Source of the DNA: Pantoea sp. A4
GTDB taxonomy: Bacteria > Pseudomonadota > Gammaproteobacteria > Enterobacterales > Enterobacteriaceae
Direction of reading: 5' to 3'
DNA: 64,000 nt
NCBI RefSeq assembly: GCF_000295955.2
Contig: NZ_ALXE01000019.1
Location: 124,001-188,000 of the forward strand
In this document: positions 40,218 to 49,873 of the stretch, piece after piece
Layout: each line of letters opens with the position of its first letter
How positions within the stretch are numbered: the stretch's first letter is position 1
Translations under genes and position numbers: made by a program
Notes under the pieces: generated by a model
The model's database searches: none
What the model was told of the DNA's origin: nothing
What the model saw: the letters and a program-made list of their open reading frames with translations, nothing else

Positions 40218-41337
40218 AAGCGGAGGCCAGTATGGCGTCGATATCCGCTTTCATCAGTTCACCACGCCAGCCGGTGAGCAGCTCTGGAGTGCGCGTCTGT
40301 GGACGAATGCCCCAGTGCACATTCAGCACCTGGTTGATTTGACGGCGTGAAGCCAATAACTCAGGGCTGAAACCACTGCTTTCGCTGGTTGCCTGCACCA
40401 CCCCTTTGATTGCCTTAAAGATCTGCTTGTAGCCCGCATGGTCGATAAGATTAGGCAACGGTGCTGGCAAACTCGCTTCGTCGAGTTGCTGTGCCTGCTC
40501 AACCAAATCCAGCAAGGTTTTGCCATGGAAGCGAATCTCATGTCCGCCCAGTCCAAGGTGTGATAATTCGCCCAGCGAACCCGGCTGATAACGCGCGACT
40601 TTCCACAGGTTCTCTTCACGTACAATGAAGTTCACCGCCATATCTTTTTCACGCGCCAGACGCAGACGCCAGTCGGCCATCAACTGCAGTGCCGCAAGCT
40701 GACGCGGACGTAACTGCCAGGCGTTGGTAATATCGCGCCAGGCATCCTGTGGGTCCAGCACGTCGAGGCGACGTTGGCACAGGGTATTACACTCACTGAG
40801 TGCAGCGTTGAGCGTACCCGCTTCTTCCGCCTGTTTAACTAACTGGTGCGCAATTGGCAGCAGCCAGAAGACATCACCCGCCGCATATTCACACTGGCGT
40901 TCGGTTAACGGGCGCGCCAGCCAGTCGGTACGGGCTTCGCTCTTATCCAGTTCAACCTGATGATAATGCGCTACCATCGCGGCAAAGCCCCAGGAGAGGT
41001 TCTGCCCGGCAAACGCGGCCAGAATTTGGGTATCAATCATGGGTTGCGGCAGCACGGCGAAGCGGTGCAGGAACACTTCCAAATCTTCGCCACCGGCGTG
41101 GAGGAATTTCGTGACCGCGCTGTCCGTCAGCAAATCGATAAAGGGTTGCCAGTCGCGGATTTCTAGCGGATCGATTAATACCAGCTGTTCGCCATCATAT
41201 AACTGGATCAGACCCAGTTGAGGATAGTAAGTCCGCGTACGCACGAATTCGGTATCCAGTGCGACAGCAGCGTGTTGGCGCGCTTGCTGACAAACTGCCG
41301 CCAGCGCCTGATCCTCGGTTATCAGTGAATAGTTCAC
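40216..41337 (-). CDS. rnd: Ribonuclease D
   Basis: 373 residues (E. coli 375). DEDDy 3'-5' exonuclease: Asp28 and Glu30 in DTEF, Asp in GGEDLEVF, and the Tyr/Asp pair in EYAAGD; two HRDC domains follow from about residue 210. It trims the 3' ends of tRNA and other stable RNA. The start is a GTG (41335-41337); the only good Shine-Dalgarno, GGAGGG, is about 17 nt upstream, so initiation looks inefficient. E. coli rnd also uses a rare UUG start. Confidence 0.95.
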   Translation of the reverse strand: MNYSLITEDQALAAVCQQARQHAAVALDTEFVRTRTYYPQLGLIQLYDGEQLVLIDPLEIRDWQPFIDLLTDSAVTKFLHAGGEDLEVFLHRFAVLPQPMIDTQILAAFAGQNLSWGFAAMVAHYHQVELDKSEARTDWLARPLTERQCEYAAGDVFWLLPIAHQLVKQAEEAGTLNAALSECNTLCQRRLDVLDPQDAWRDITNAWQLRPRQLAALQLMADWRLRLAREKDMAVNFIVREENLWKVARYQPGSLGELSHLGLGGHEIRFHGKTLLDLVEQAQQLDEASLPAPLPNLIDHAGYKQIFKAIKGVVQATSESSGFSPELLASRRQINQVLNVHWGIRPQTRTPELLTGWRGELMKADIDAILASA

Positions 41338-41385
41338 GTTACATATTTCGCCATCCCTCCAAAGGGACGACGCCTCTAATTAGTA

Positions 41386-41414
41386 CAACAAAAACGCCGG
41401 ACAAGGCCGGCGTT
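41386..41414 (-). terminator. fadD terminator
   Basis: AACGCCGG 41393-41400 pairs with CCGGCGTT 41407-41414. On the minus strand a TTTTTGTTG run follows. Confidence 0.85.
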
Positions 41415-41435
41415 CAACCATAAGGGTGGCGCAAA

Positions 41436-43112
41436 CTACGCTGCGCCAGTTTTCACTTCGTCCCGCAGCGCGCGACGTAAAATCTTACCAACGTTGGTTT
41501 TAGGCAGTTCATCCCGGAACTCAATCACTTTCGGCACTTTGTAGCCCGTGAGCTGGCTGCGGCAGTGGCTCAACAGCTCTTCTTTGGTCAGGCTGGGATC
41601 TTTCTTCACGATACAGACTTTAACCGCTTCACCGGTTAAATCGCTCGGAATGCCGATGGCTGCCGCTTCACGCACTTTCGGGTGCTGCATCAGCACATCC
41701 TCAATCTCATTGGGATAGACATTGAAGCCCGAAACCAGAATCATATCTTTTTTACGGTCCACCACGCGGATAAAGCCTTCTGCGTCAACGGTAACAATAT
41801 CACCGCTCAGGAGCCAGCCATTTTTCAGTGCTTCGTCAGTGGCTTCTGGCCGCTGCCAGTAGCCTTTCATCACCTGTGGACCACGGATGCACAGTTCTCC
41901 TGGTTCACCCAACGGCACCTCTTCACCCTGATCGTTCACCACACAGATATCCGTAGAGGGTACGGGTAAACCGATGCTACCGGTGTGATGTGTAATGTCA
42001 TAGGGATTCACCGACACCAGCGGTGAGCACTCCGTCAGACCATACCCTTCCAGCAGGTAGTGACCGGTGAGTTTTTCCCAACGCTCAGCGACCGCATGAT
42101 GCACGGCCATCCCACCGCCAGCCACCAGTCGCGCGGCAGAGAAGTCGATACGGGTGAAATTAGGATCATTCATCAGGGCATTAAACAATGTGTTTACCCC
42201 GGTAATGGTAGTGAAACGGAAGTTTCGCAGCGCTTTGACAAAGCCGGGAATATCACGCGGATTGGTGATCAGTAAATTGTGACCGCCCAAATCAATAAAC
42301 AGCAGGCAGTTCACGGTGAGCGCAAAGATATGATAGAGCGGCAGCGGCGTCACAACCCGCTCTTCCCCAGGGCGCAGCAGTGAACCGTATGTTGCTTTAA
42401 ATTGCTCCAGGTTTGCCTGGATGTTGCCATGGGTCAGCATCGCGCCTTTGGCAACGCCCGTGGTGCCACCGGTGTATTGCAGGAAAGCCAGATCGTCGTT
42501 GGTCACTTCAGGACGCTGATATTTCAGCGCTTCACCCTGACGTAAAGCCTGATGGAAGGAGATCGCCCCAGGGAGGTGGAACGACGGCACCAGACGTTTA
42601 ATGTGCTTCACGACCGCATTCACCAACGTGCCTTTCAGCGCACCCAGCGCATCACCCAACTGAGTTAAGACAACGTGTTTCACCGCCGTTTCGCCGATCA
42701 CTTTTTCCAGCGTATGGGCGAAGTTGGCCACAATCACAATCGCTTTCGCGCCGCTGTCCTGGAGTTGGTGTTTCAGCTCTCTGGGGGTATAAAGCGGATT
42801 CACATTCACCACGACCAGGCCCGCGCGCAGTACGCCCATCAACGCTACCGGGTATTGCAGCAAATTGGGCATCATTAACGCAACGCGATCGCCACGCTCT
42901 AACTGCAATCCGTGCTGCAACCAGGCGGCAAAAGCCCGACTCTGCTGCTCAAGTTGGTTGAATGACAGGCACTTGCCCATGTTTTCAAACGCGGTTTTGT
43001 CACCATAGCGTTCGACGGCCTGTTCAAACAGCTCAATCAGCGATTGATAGCGGTCTGCATTAATTTCTGCCGGCACATCTGCCGGATAGCGCTTTAGCCA
43101 AACCTTATTCAA
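41436..43112 (-). CDS. fadD: Long-chain-fatty-acid-CoA ligase
   Basis: 558 residues (E. coli 561). AMP-forming ligase with the P-loop [12 protein letters not shown], the adenylation motif GYGLTECSP, the hinge DRKKDMI and the C-terminal Lys in NVGKILRR. It activates imported fatty acids at the inner membrane for beta-oxidation and supplies the FadR ligand. I start at the TTG 43110-43112, three to four bases after GGTGGA, because it matches the E. coli fadD start (also TTG); a further 11 codons upstream to an ATG are not conserved. A FadR-like operator lies about 75-90 bp upstream. Confidence 0.96.
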   Translation of the reverse strand: MNKVWLKRYPADVPAEINADRYQSLIELFEQAVERYGDKTAFENMGKCLSFNQLEQQSRAFAAWLQHGLQLERGDRVALMMPNLLQYPVALMGVLRAGLVVVNVNPLYTPRELKHQLQDSGAKAIVIVANFAHTLEKVIGETAVKHVVLTQLGDALGALKGTLVNAVVKHIKRLVPSFHLPGAISFHQALRQGEALKYQRPEVTNDDLAFLQYTGGTTGVAKGAMLTHGNIQANLEQFKATYGSLLRPGEERVVTPLPLYHIFALTVNCLLFIDLGGHNLLITNPRDIPGFVKALRNFRFTTITGVNTLFNALMNDPNFTRIDFSAARLVAGGGMAVHHAVAERWEKLTGHYLLEGYGLTECSPLVSVNPYDITHHTGSIGLPVPSTDICVVNDQGEEVPLGEPGELCIRGPQVMKGYWQRPEATDEALKNGWLLSGDIVTVDAEGFIRVVDRKKDMILVSGFNVYPNEIEDVLMQHPKVREAAAIGIPSDLTGEAVKVCIVKKDPSLTKEELLSHCRSQLTGYKVPKVIEFRDELPKTNVGKILRRALRDEVKTGAA

Positions 43113-43183
43113 GGATCCACCCCGATAATTATACTGAATCGCCATAGCCGCCTCGCTGGTTACGCATGAATTAACAATATTTT

Positions 43184-43200
43184 AACTGACTGTACCAGTT
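43184..43200 (-). promoter_or_regulatory. FadR-like operator upstream of fadD
   Basis: On the minus strand AACTGGTACAGTCAGTT matches 13 of 17 positions of the FadR site AACTGGTCCGACCAGTT, with both outer halves intact. Its position before fadD fits repression. Confidence 0.65.
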
Positions 43201-43262
43201 TGCTCTGCGTGGAATCGCAGCCTTGCGAGACGCATCACTAAAATCGCGTCGACTATGGCCCT

Positions 43263-43301
43263 GAAAAATAAAAGCCCGGTCGGGTGTGTCGCGACCGGGC
43301 T
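43263..43301 (-). terminator. yeaY terminator
   Basis: Ten-pair stem (43273-43282 with 43292-43301). On the minus strand it is followed by CTTTTATTTTT. Confidence 0.85.
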
Positions 43302-43329
43302 GAAAAATAAGTCAAAACAGCTGTCAGGA

Positions 43330-43920
43330 TTACTCTGTCAGGATGGTATCAACCTGAGCCGGTGCCGGTGGGAAAGCCCAGAACGGCGGGGGTCCCCAGT
43401 AGCCACCCCGATGACGGGTTGGGCCATACCAAACCCAGTTATCCATGGGTGCAGCAGAAGACACAACCTGGCGCTGCATACGCCAACGTTGATAACCACG
43501 CACATCGACAACCACAAAATCGTAGCTTGCCTGACCCACTACCCCTTTTTCCGTACCTCGAATAGTACCCAGTACGGTGACATACTGATTAGCCACATCA
43601 ACAGGATCGACGAAGCTGTGCACATCGGCATAGATTCGCCCTTTTGATGCGCTACCCAGAATCGGTCGCGCGCCCTCATCCAGCGGCTGGGTAGCAATTT
43701 CCAACCGCGTGACGCCATTGCGATTGGTCACCTGCACCACTTTACCGCCGAAGCGTGCTTCCTGGCCCACATACAGCTTAGGCGCATTGAGCACGCGAGT
43801 AATATCTTGCTGTGGTAATGCTGACGATCCTTTAATGCTATCCGGCACGCTGGCACAGCCACTTAATAGCAGGGCACAGCTCAACAGAACGCCGGAGATT
43901 CCTTTACGATTGATAGGCAT
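43330..43920 (-). CDS. yeaY: Slp-family outer-membrane lipoprotein YeaY
   Basis: 196 residues (E. coli 193). Lipoprotein signal with lipobox LSGC and Cys22, then the Slp domain with YVGQEARFGGKVVQV and EIATQPLD. The C-terminal tail is rich in Trp, Gly and Pro. Slp relatives are starvation or acid-stress lipoproteins; YeaY is sigma-E linked in E. coli. A strong AGGAGG site precedes the ATG. It is downstream of tsaB on the same strand by 59 bp, as in E. coli. Confidence 0.93.
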   Translation of the reverse strand: MPINRKGISGVLLSCALLLSGCASVPDSIKGSSALPQQDITRVLNAPKLYVGQEARFGGKVVQVTNRNGVTRLEIATQPLDEGARPILGSASKGRIYADVHSFVDPVDVANQYVTVLGTIRGTEKGVVGQASYDFVVVDVRGYQRWRMQRQVVSSAAPMDNWVWYGPTRHRGGYWGPPPFWAFPPAPAQVDTILTE

Positions 43921-43979
43921 AGCGTACCTCCTGGTCTTTCCTGCTTAGACTTACTAAATGAGAATAAGTTGCGTCTCAG

Positions 43980-44678
43980 TTAGCGTCCTGGCAGTTTTTT
44001 CCACGCCACTTCATTACGCAGATACACCGGTTCAGCCGCCTCTACCGCTACGGTTTTACCCGCTTGCCAGGCCTGCAGGGCCAGCGGCAGCATATCTTCG
44101 GCGGCAGGCAGCGTAACGCCACTGTCGCTGAGGGTCAGGCTATGGTTCTGTTGCAACTCAGGCCAGGCTTGCCAGCCAGTCCCCGCCGTTGCCCACTCGC
44201 CCTCCAGCGCCTGCATCCGGGCCAGGGCCGCCGCCGGTGAAAGCACGCTTTCTGTGGTTTCACCGTGCCAGACGCCATCGGCATCGCGCTGGTATTCTGC
44301 CCAGTACACTTCACCCATACGTGCATCGATCGCGGTGAGTACCTGACAGGCACCAGAGGTGCGCCATGCACCTTCAGCCAGCGTCATCAGCGTTGAAATA
44401 CCCGCCATCGGCAGATTCGCGCCCAACGCCAGCCCCTGGGCGATACCAATCCCGATACGCACGCCGGTAAAACTGCCCGGCCCACGACCAAAGGCTAACA
44501 GATCAATCTCTTGTAATTTCAATGCCTGGGCGGTCAGCAGCTCCTGCACCAGTGGCAGAATACGTTGAGTGTGATCGCGTGGCGCAATCTCAAAGCGCGC
44601 ATCCTGTTGCTCATGATTGAGCACGGCACAGGAGCAGGCTTCCGTTGCGGTGTCGAGGGCTAAAATTCGGGCAGACAT
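43980..44678 (-). CDS. tsaB: tRNA t6A synthesis protein TsaB
   Basis: 232 residues (E. coli 231). ASKHA-fold protein with [11 protein letters not shown], the [13 protein letters not shown] motif, and a C-terminus [15 protein letters not shown]. It forms a complex with TsaD, TsaE and TsaC for threonylcarbamoyladenosine at position 37 of ANN-decoding tRNAs and is essential in E. coli. The ATG at 44676-44678 has a GAGGATG site; the frame is open to 44711. It lies 54 bp after yoaA. Confidence 0.95.
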   Translation of the reverse strand: MSARILALDTATEACSCAVLNHEQQDARFEIAPRDHTQRILPLVQELLTAQALKLQEIDLLAFGRGPGSFTGVRIGIGIAQGLALGANLPMAGISTLMTLAEGAWRTSGACQVLTAIDARMGEVYWAEYQRDADGVWHGETTESVLSPAAALARMQALEGEWATAGTGWQAWPELQQNHSLTLSDSGVTLPAAEDMLPLALQAWQAGKTVAVEAAEPVYLRNEVAWKKLPGR

Positions 44679-44732
44679 AACATCCTCAGATGATTCAAAA
44701 ACGGCGCGCATCTTAACACACGCCGGGGAAAA

Positions 44733-46643
44733 TTACTGGCTGGGTTGCTGGCGAACGAACGCAATGGCCCGGTCGATACTGCGTGTGCGTGGCGTCGGCG
44801 GCAAACTGTTCAGGAACAGTGCGCCATAGGGCCGCGAAACCAGACGTTGATCGCAGATAACCAGCACGCCCCGGTCATCAACATCACGAATCAGTCGCCC
44901 TACGCCCTGTTTCAGGGTGATCACCGCATCAGGCAGCTGTACCTCTTTGAAAGGATCGCCCCCGCGCAAGCGGCAATCTTCCATGCGTGCCTTGAGTAAG
45001 GGATCTTCCGGGGAGGTAAACGGCAGCTTATCGATAATCACCAACGACAGCGCATCTCCCCGCACATCCACCCCTTCCCAGAAGCTGCTGGTCGCCACCA
45101 GCAGGGCATTACCGGCATCCAGGAACTGCTTCAGCAGCTGCCCTTTACTGGTTTCACCCTGCACTAAGACCGGCAAGGTCATAGAGGCCCGAAATTCTGC
45201 GGCTAACTCACGCATCATCAGGTGCGAGGTACAGAGGAAGAAACAGCGCCCTTTGTTCGCGTCGATCAGCGGTTTCATCATCGCCGCCAACTGACGGCCC
45301 CCACCGCGTTGGTTGGGCTCGGGAAGATTGCGCGGGACACACAACAAGGCTTGACGGGCATAATCAAACGGGCTGTCGAGAATCAGGGTTTTGGCGTTGG
45401 ATACGCCGAGACGATCGGCAAAGTGCCCCATCTCATCATCCACCGCCAGCGTCGCGGAGGTAAAGACCCAGGCCGCTTTACGGTTATCCATCACCTCGCG
45501 GAAGCGCTCAGCGACAGAAAGCGGCGTCAGTGCGAGAACAAAATGGCGCGAACTGCATTCGTACCAGTAACTGAAACCGGGTTCATCAATATTGCGCAGC
45601 CGCTTGAGCCGCGTACGATACTGTGCGGCACGCTCATAGGCGGCATCCAGCAGCGCTGAGCGCCCGAGCGAAAGCTTTATGACGTCATAGCACAGCTCCA
45701 GCGCGTCATCCAGCAGCGTCAGCATGCGCATAATTTGCTGATCGCTCAGCAGATCGCGCAAATTGCCGCGATAGCCGGGATCGCCCAGCGTCAGCCGAAA
45801 ATCTTGCGTGCACTGGCTGAGACGGTCAGCCACTTTTTGCAGCTGTTGCGTATCTCGCAGTTCCGTACGGTAGGCGATGGTAATGTCTTTCGCGAGGTCG
45901 AGTAGTTGGCGGCTGGCCAGCTGCTGACCAAAATACTGGCTGGCGATATCAGGAATTTGATGGGCTTCATCGAAGATCATCACTTCGGCATCGGGTATTA
46001 ACTCCCCGAAGCCACTCTCTTTCACCACTAAATCCGCCAGAAACAGGTGATGGTTTACCACCACCACATCCGCATCCATCGCCTTTTTTCGCGCTTTAAC
46101 CACGAAGCACTCTTTGTAGCGCGGGCAGTCACTGCCGAGGCAGTTGTCATTGGTGCTGGTCACCAGCGGCCACAACGGGCTGTCTTCTGCGACACCGCTA
46201 CAACTGCTGACATCGCCATCCACCGTCACGCTGGACCAGCTCCGCAGCGTCATTAAGTCGCTCAACGCCTGATCGCGCAGCTCCCCGCCGCTCATGCTTT
46301 GCTGTTCCATCCGTTCGAGGCAGAGGTAGTTGGAACGCCCTTTCAGCAACGCCGTTTTACCTGCGAATTTCAGCGCTTTGCCGATGGTGGGTAAATCACG
46401 CCCGTATAGCTGATCCTGCAAGGCTTTTGACCCGGTAGAGATGATCACTTTTTTGCCTGCGCGCAGGGCTGGCGCAAGATAGGCATAGGTTTTACCGGTT
46501 CCGGTCCCGGCTTCCACCACCAGTTCCCCGCCCGTTTGTACTGCTTGCGCTACCGCTGTTGCCATTTCACGCTGCGCTTCACGCGGCTTAAAACCGGTAA
46601 TGGCCTGCGCTAACACGCCATCGCTAGAAAAATCGTCTGCCAC
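44733..46643 (-). CDS. yoaA: DinG/XPD-family DNA helicase YoaA
   Basis: 636 residues, same as E. coli. Superfamily 2 Fe-S helicase: Walker A EAGTGTGKT (44-52), four cluster Cys at 108, 168, 173 and 179, DEAH at 225-228, and the C-terminal QGVGRLIRD motif VI. In E. coli it binds the chi subunit of Pol III and helps repair stalled replication forks. Start matches the conserved MxDDF N-terminus. Upstream of tsaB and yeaY on the same strand. Confidence 0.96.
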   Translation of the reverse strand: MADDFSSDGVLAQAITGFKPREAQREMATAVAQAVQTGGELVVEAGTGTGKTYAYLAPALRAGKKVIISTGSKALQDQLYGRDLPTIGKALKFAGKTALLKGRSNYLCLERMEQQSMSGGELRDQALSDLMTLRSWSSVTVDGDVSSCSGVAEDSPLWPLVTSTNDNCLGSDCPRYKECFVVKARKKAMDADVVVVNHHLFLADLVVKESGFGELIPDAEVMIFDEAHQIPDIASQYFGQQLASRQLLDLAKDITIAYRTELRDTQQLQKVADRLSQCTQDFRLTLGDPGYRGNLRDLLSDQQIMRMLTLLDDALELCYDVIKLSLGRSALLDAAYERAAQYRTRLKRLRNIDEPGFSYWYECSSRHFVLALTPLSVAERFREVMDNRKAAWVFTSATLAVDDEMGHFADRLGVSNAKTLILDSPFDYARQALLCVPRNLPEPNQRGGGRQLAAMMKPLIDANKGRCFFLCTSHLMMRELAAEFRASMTLPVLVQGETSKGQLLKQFLDAGNALLVATSSFWEGVDVRGDALSLVIIDKLPFTSPEDPLLKARMEDCRLRGGDPFKEVQLPDAVITLKQGVGRLIRDVDDRGVLVICDQRLVSRPYGALFLNSLPPTPRTRSIDRAIAFVRQQPSQ

Positions 46644-46715
46644 ACACCCTCTCAGCCCGCAGAAAAAACAGGCCTATTATACGCAAATTGCTGCGGGTTG
46701 CATGACGTCGGCACC

Positions 46716-46943
46716 TTAACCCGCCAGGACACGCTTGCGGGATGCCGGGAACTTCTTCAGCTTTTTGGCCGGGCGAATAGGACGGCGCAGCAGTTCACCA
46801 CCACAGTTTGGGCACTTACCATCAAGTTTATTTTCGGCGCAGGTGACACAGAACGTGCATTCAAATGAGCAAATTCGGGCATCAATGGAGTGAGGGGGCA
46901 AATCGATATCACAGCATTCGCAGTTAGGGCGCAGTTCCAGCAT
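46716..46943 (-). CDS. DUF1272 zinc-ribbon-like protein
   Basis: 75 residues. Cys pairs CECC, CSFECTFCxxC and CPNCGG form a treble-clef or zinc-ribbon pattern typical of the DUF1272 family; the C-terminal 25 residues are very basic (Arg/Lys rich). The function is unknown; a nucleic-acid or protein contact is possible from the charge. The ATG at 46941-46943 follows an AAGGAG site seven bases away, much better than any upstream start in the open frame to 47084. It precedes yoaA by 72 bp and could be co-transcribed. E. coli lacks it here. Confidence 0.88.
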   Translation of the reverse strand: MLELRPNCECCDIDLPPHSIDARICSFECTFCVTCAENKLDGKCPNCGGELLRRPIRPAKKLKKFPASRKRVLAG

Positions 46944-47104
46944 GGTTATCTCCTTATAAACAGAGGCCTGATAATGCCACTCCCCCGCCGTGCTGCACAG
47001 GATTTGCTGATTTCCGCAGGCCGCTTTTTTGCCGCCGCCAGCTATGACAGAATAACCGCCTGATGAATGCCCACGGTCGGGCAACGCGTTTAAGGATTTT
47101 AAAA

Positions 47105-47449
47105 ATGACGATTACACGTATTGATGTGGCTCCACGCATGAGCGAAGCGGTGATCCACAATGACACCGTTTACTACACCAGCGTACCCGAAGACCTGACG
47201 GGCGATGCAGAAGCGCAAACCGCAGACGCACTGGCGGTGATTGACAGAATTCTGGCGCGTGTCGGCAGTGATAAGAGCAAAATTCTCGATGCCACCATTT
47301 TCCTGACGGAAAAAGCCGATTTTGCCGCGATGAACCGTGCCTGGGATGCGTGGGTCTCGCCGGACAATGCGCCAGTGCGTTGCACCGTACAAGCCGGCTT
47401 AATGGACCCACAGTTCAAAGTAGAAATTAAAGTGATTGCGGCACTTTAA
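47105..47449 (+). CDS. yoaB: RidA-family protein YoaB
   Basis: 114 residues, the E. coli YoaB length. Rid/YjgF fold with a signature CTVQAGLMxPxxKVEI near the C-terminus. The Arg that defines active imine deaminases of the RidA subfamily is not clearly at its usual place, so this belongs to a Rid side branch. The ATG at 47105 follows an AAGGAT site. Divergent from the DUF1272 gene, convergent with yoaH. Confidence 0.92.
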   Translation: MTITRIDVAPRMSEAVIHNDTVYYTSVPEDLTGDAEAQTADALAVIDRILARVGSDKSKILDATIFLTEKADFAAMNRAWDAWVSPDNAPVRCTVQAGLMDPQFKVEIKVIAAL

Positions 47450-47462
47450 ACGCGGTCAGTCG

Positions 47463-47651
47463 TTAGTCTTCGTCGTGTTCTTCATCTTCGAAGCGCATCG
47501 CAATCGCCTCGCCCTGATACGTTTCGCGGATCTCCTGCGCCACCAGGGCGATGGCCTGACCACTGGACATCCCTTCAGACATTAACTGATGGATACGCTC
47601 CACTGCCTGCTGTTGCTGCTCATGGGACAGTGCCGGTAAACCTGTAAACAT
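47463..47651 (-). CDS. yoaH: UPF0181 protein YoaH
   Basis: 62 residues (E. coli 59). A helical protein with the family core LSHEQQQxAVERIxxLMxEGMSS and an acidic tail. No function known. It is divergent from pabB, as in E. coli. Confidence 0.9.
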   Translation of the reverse strand: MFTGLPALSHEQQQQAVERIHQLMSEGMSSGQAIALVAQEIRETYQGEAIAMRFEDEEHDED

Positions 47652-47758
47652 AGTGCTCTCCTGATTTTCAGCCGGGTATTATTTCACGGGTAACATTCTG
47701 GTGCCAGCCGGGAAAATTTATGTCAGGCTAAGCGCCTCGCTGTAAGACAAAAAGACTC

Positions 47759-49120
47759 ATGACTGCTAAAACGTTATCTTTAGAGTATACGCCACAGGCG
47801 TTATCCAATTGGTTCGCGCCTGTGGCTGCTCAGCCGTGGGCGATGCTCCTCAGCTCCGCGCATGCCGAACATCGCGACAGCCGCTTTGATATCATGACGG
47901 CGGCCCCACTGGCGACCTTAATCACCCAGGGATCAGTAACCCGAATTGAACAGGCAAGCGGGTGCGAAGAGCACACTGCCGACCCGCTGCAACTGTTGCA
48001 GGAGATGCTGGAACAGCACTGCCCGAAGCAGCCTGAACAGCCCGATCTGCCGTTTCTCGGCGGCGCGTTAGGGCTGTTTGGCTATGACTTAGGCCGACGC
48101 TTTGAAAGCCTGCCACAGCAGGCCCGTCACGACCTCAACACGCCAGATATGGCGGTCGGGATCTACGACTGGGCGCTGATAGCCGATCATCAGCGACAAC
48201 GCCTGACGCTGGTGTGCCAGCACGATCCTGCGGCACGACTGACGTGGCTCCGGCAGCAGCAATGCGCCGCAAACGTCCCTTTCCACCTGACGTCTGGCTG
48301 GCAATCCAATATGACGCGGGCAGAGTATGGCGAGCGCTTCCAGGCCGTGCAGGATTACATCCGTGCCGGAGACTGCTACCAGATCAACCTTGCCCAGCGC
48401 TTCCAGGCGAGCTACGAAGGTGATGAGTGGCAGGCATTTTGCCAGTTGAATCAGGCCAACCGTGCACCTTTCAGTGCTTTTTTACGCCTGCCCACCAGCA
48501 CCATTTTGAGTTTCTCGCCGGAACGTTTTCTCTGGCTGCGGGAAGGTGAAATTGAAACCCGACCGATCAAGGGCACGCGCCCGCGTATGCCTGATGAAGC
48601 GGCCGACCGTGAACAGGCTTTAGCGCTGGCAACGGCGGAGAAAGATCGCGCCGAGAACTTAATGATTGTCGACCTGCTGCGCAATGATATTGGCCGGGTT
48701 GCCCAGCCTGGTAGCGTGACGGTGCCGGACCTGTTTGTGGTAGAGCCCTTCCCGGCGGTACACCATCTGGTCAGCACCATTCGCGCACGTTTAACCCCCA
48801 CCTTACAGGCCAGCGATCTGCTGCGCGCCTGTTTCCCCGGTGGCTCAATCACCGGTGCGCCAAAAATCCGGGCCATGGAAATCATTGATGAACTGGAACC
48901 CCACCGCCGCAACGCCTGGTGTGGCAGCATTGGCTACATCAGCAGCTGTGGCACGATGGATACCAGCATTACCATCCGTACGCTGATTGCTGAAGGCCAG
49001 CAACTTTACTGTGCAGCGGGCGGTGGCCTGGTGGCTGACAGCCAGGTGGATGCCGAATACGAAGAAACATTCCACAAACTGAGCCGTATTCTGCCCGCGC
49101 TGGAGGAAACCGGGAAATGA
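47759..49120 (+). CDS. pabB: Aminodeoxychorismate synthase component I
   Basis: 453 residues, the E. coli length. Chorismate-binding enzyme with N-terminal TrpE-like segment ([15 protein letters not shown]) and C-terminal catalytic motifs: the Lys in [25 protein letters not shown], and the [21 protein letters not shown] block split around residue 360-380. With PabA it makes 4-amino-4-deoxychorismate for folate. Its last four bases overlap the nudL start (ATGA), implying coupling. Confidence 0.96.
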   Translation: MTAKTLSLEYTPQALSNWFAPVAAQPWAMLLSSAHAEHRDSRFDIMTAAPLATLITQGSVTRIEQASGCEEHTADPLQLLQEMLEQHCPKQPEQPDLPFLGGALGLFGYDLGRRFESLPQQARHDLNTPDMAVGIYDWALIADHQRQRLTLVCQHDPAARLTWLRQQQCAANVPFHLTSGWQSNMTRAEYGERFQAVQDYIRAGDCYQINLAQRFQASYEGDEWQAFCQLNQANRAPFSAFLRLPTSTILSFSPERFLWLREGEIETRPIKGTRPRMPDEAADREQALALATAEKDRAENLMIVDLLRNDIGRVAQPGSVTVPDLFVVEPFPAVHHLVSTIRARLTPTLQASDLLRACFPGGSITGAPKIRAMEIIDELEPHRRNAWCGSIGYISSCGTMDTSITIRTLIAEGQQLYCAAGGGLVADSQVDAEYEETFHKLSRILPALEETGK

Positions 49121-49683
49121 GTCAACTCACGCTGGATCAGTTTATTACCCGCTTCCAGCTCCATCAGCCCGTTGCCGGATATCAGGCGCCCGCGCAGCGC
49201 CATGCCGCCGTGCTGGTGCCGGTTATTGCGCGCCCACAGCCTGGCCTGCTACTGACTCGCCGCTCACTGGCGCTGCGTAAACACGCCGGGCAGGTGGCAT
49301 TTCCTGGCGGGATGCAGGATGCGGAAGATCGTGATGCTAATGCAACCGCACTGCGCGAAACCTGGGAAGAGGTCGGGATTACGCCGGATCGCGTGCGGGT
49401 GATTGGACAGCTTCCTCCGGTAATCAGCAGCACCGGTTTTCAGGTGACGCCAGTGGTGGGGGTGATTGCCCCCGATTTTACCCTCACCCTCAATCCCACT
49501 GAGGTGGAAAGCGCCTTCGAAATGCCCCTGGCTGAGGCATTGCGTATCAGCCGTTACAGCGCACTGGATATTGAGCGTGCCGGAAAACGCCACGCAGTGT
49601 GGCTTTCGTGGTATCAGGATTACTTTGTCTGGGGCATGACCGCAGGCATCATTCGCGCTTTGGGACAACAAATCGCCTGGTAA
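49117..49683 (+). CDS. nudL: Nudix hydrolase NudL (CoA pyrophosphatase type)
   Basis: 188 residues (E. coli 192). The Nudix box is complete: G, five residues, E, then RETWEEVG (about residues 66-88). An upstream [22 protein letters not shown] segment is the UPF0035 mark of CoA pyrophosphatases. Likely cleaves CoA or related dinucleotides. It overlaps pabB by 4 bp and precedes sdaA, as in E. coli. Confidence 0.93.
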   Translation: MSQLTLDQFITRFQLHQPVAGYQAPAQRHAAVLVPVIARPQPGLLLTRRSLALRKHAGQVAFPGGMQDAEDRDANATALRETWEEVGITPDRVRVIGQLPPVISSTGFQVTPVVGVIAPDFTLTLNPTEVESAFEMPLAEALRISRYSALDIERAGKRHAVWLSWYQDYFVWGMTAGIIRALGQQIAW

Positions 49684-49873
49684 CCAGGCGATTCAGCACA
49701 ATATTCTGCTTTTTCACGCTCTACCCCGCCACTCCCGCTTAAATAAGTTTTTTCTCAGCACTGCATAAGTTAATTTCATGCGAAAAGCCACATCTTTTTC
49801 TGCACGGATCGTTACTATTAGCCCCATAAACTGCTGTGGCAGCAATAATTATTATTTGTGAGAGGTGTCTCCC

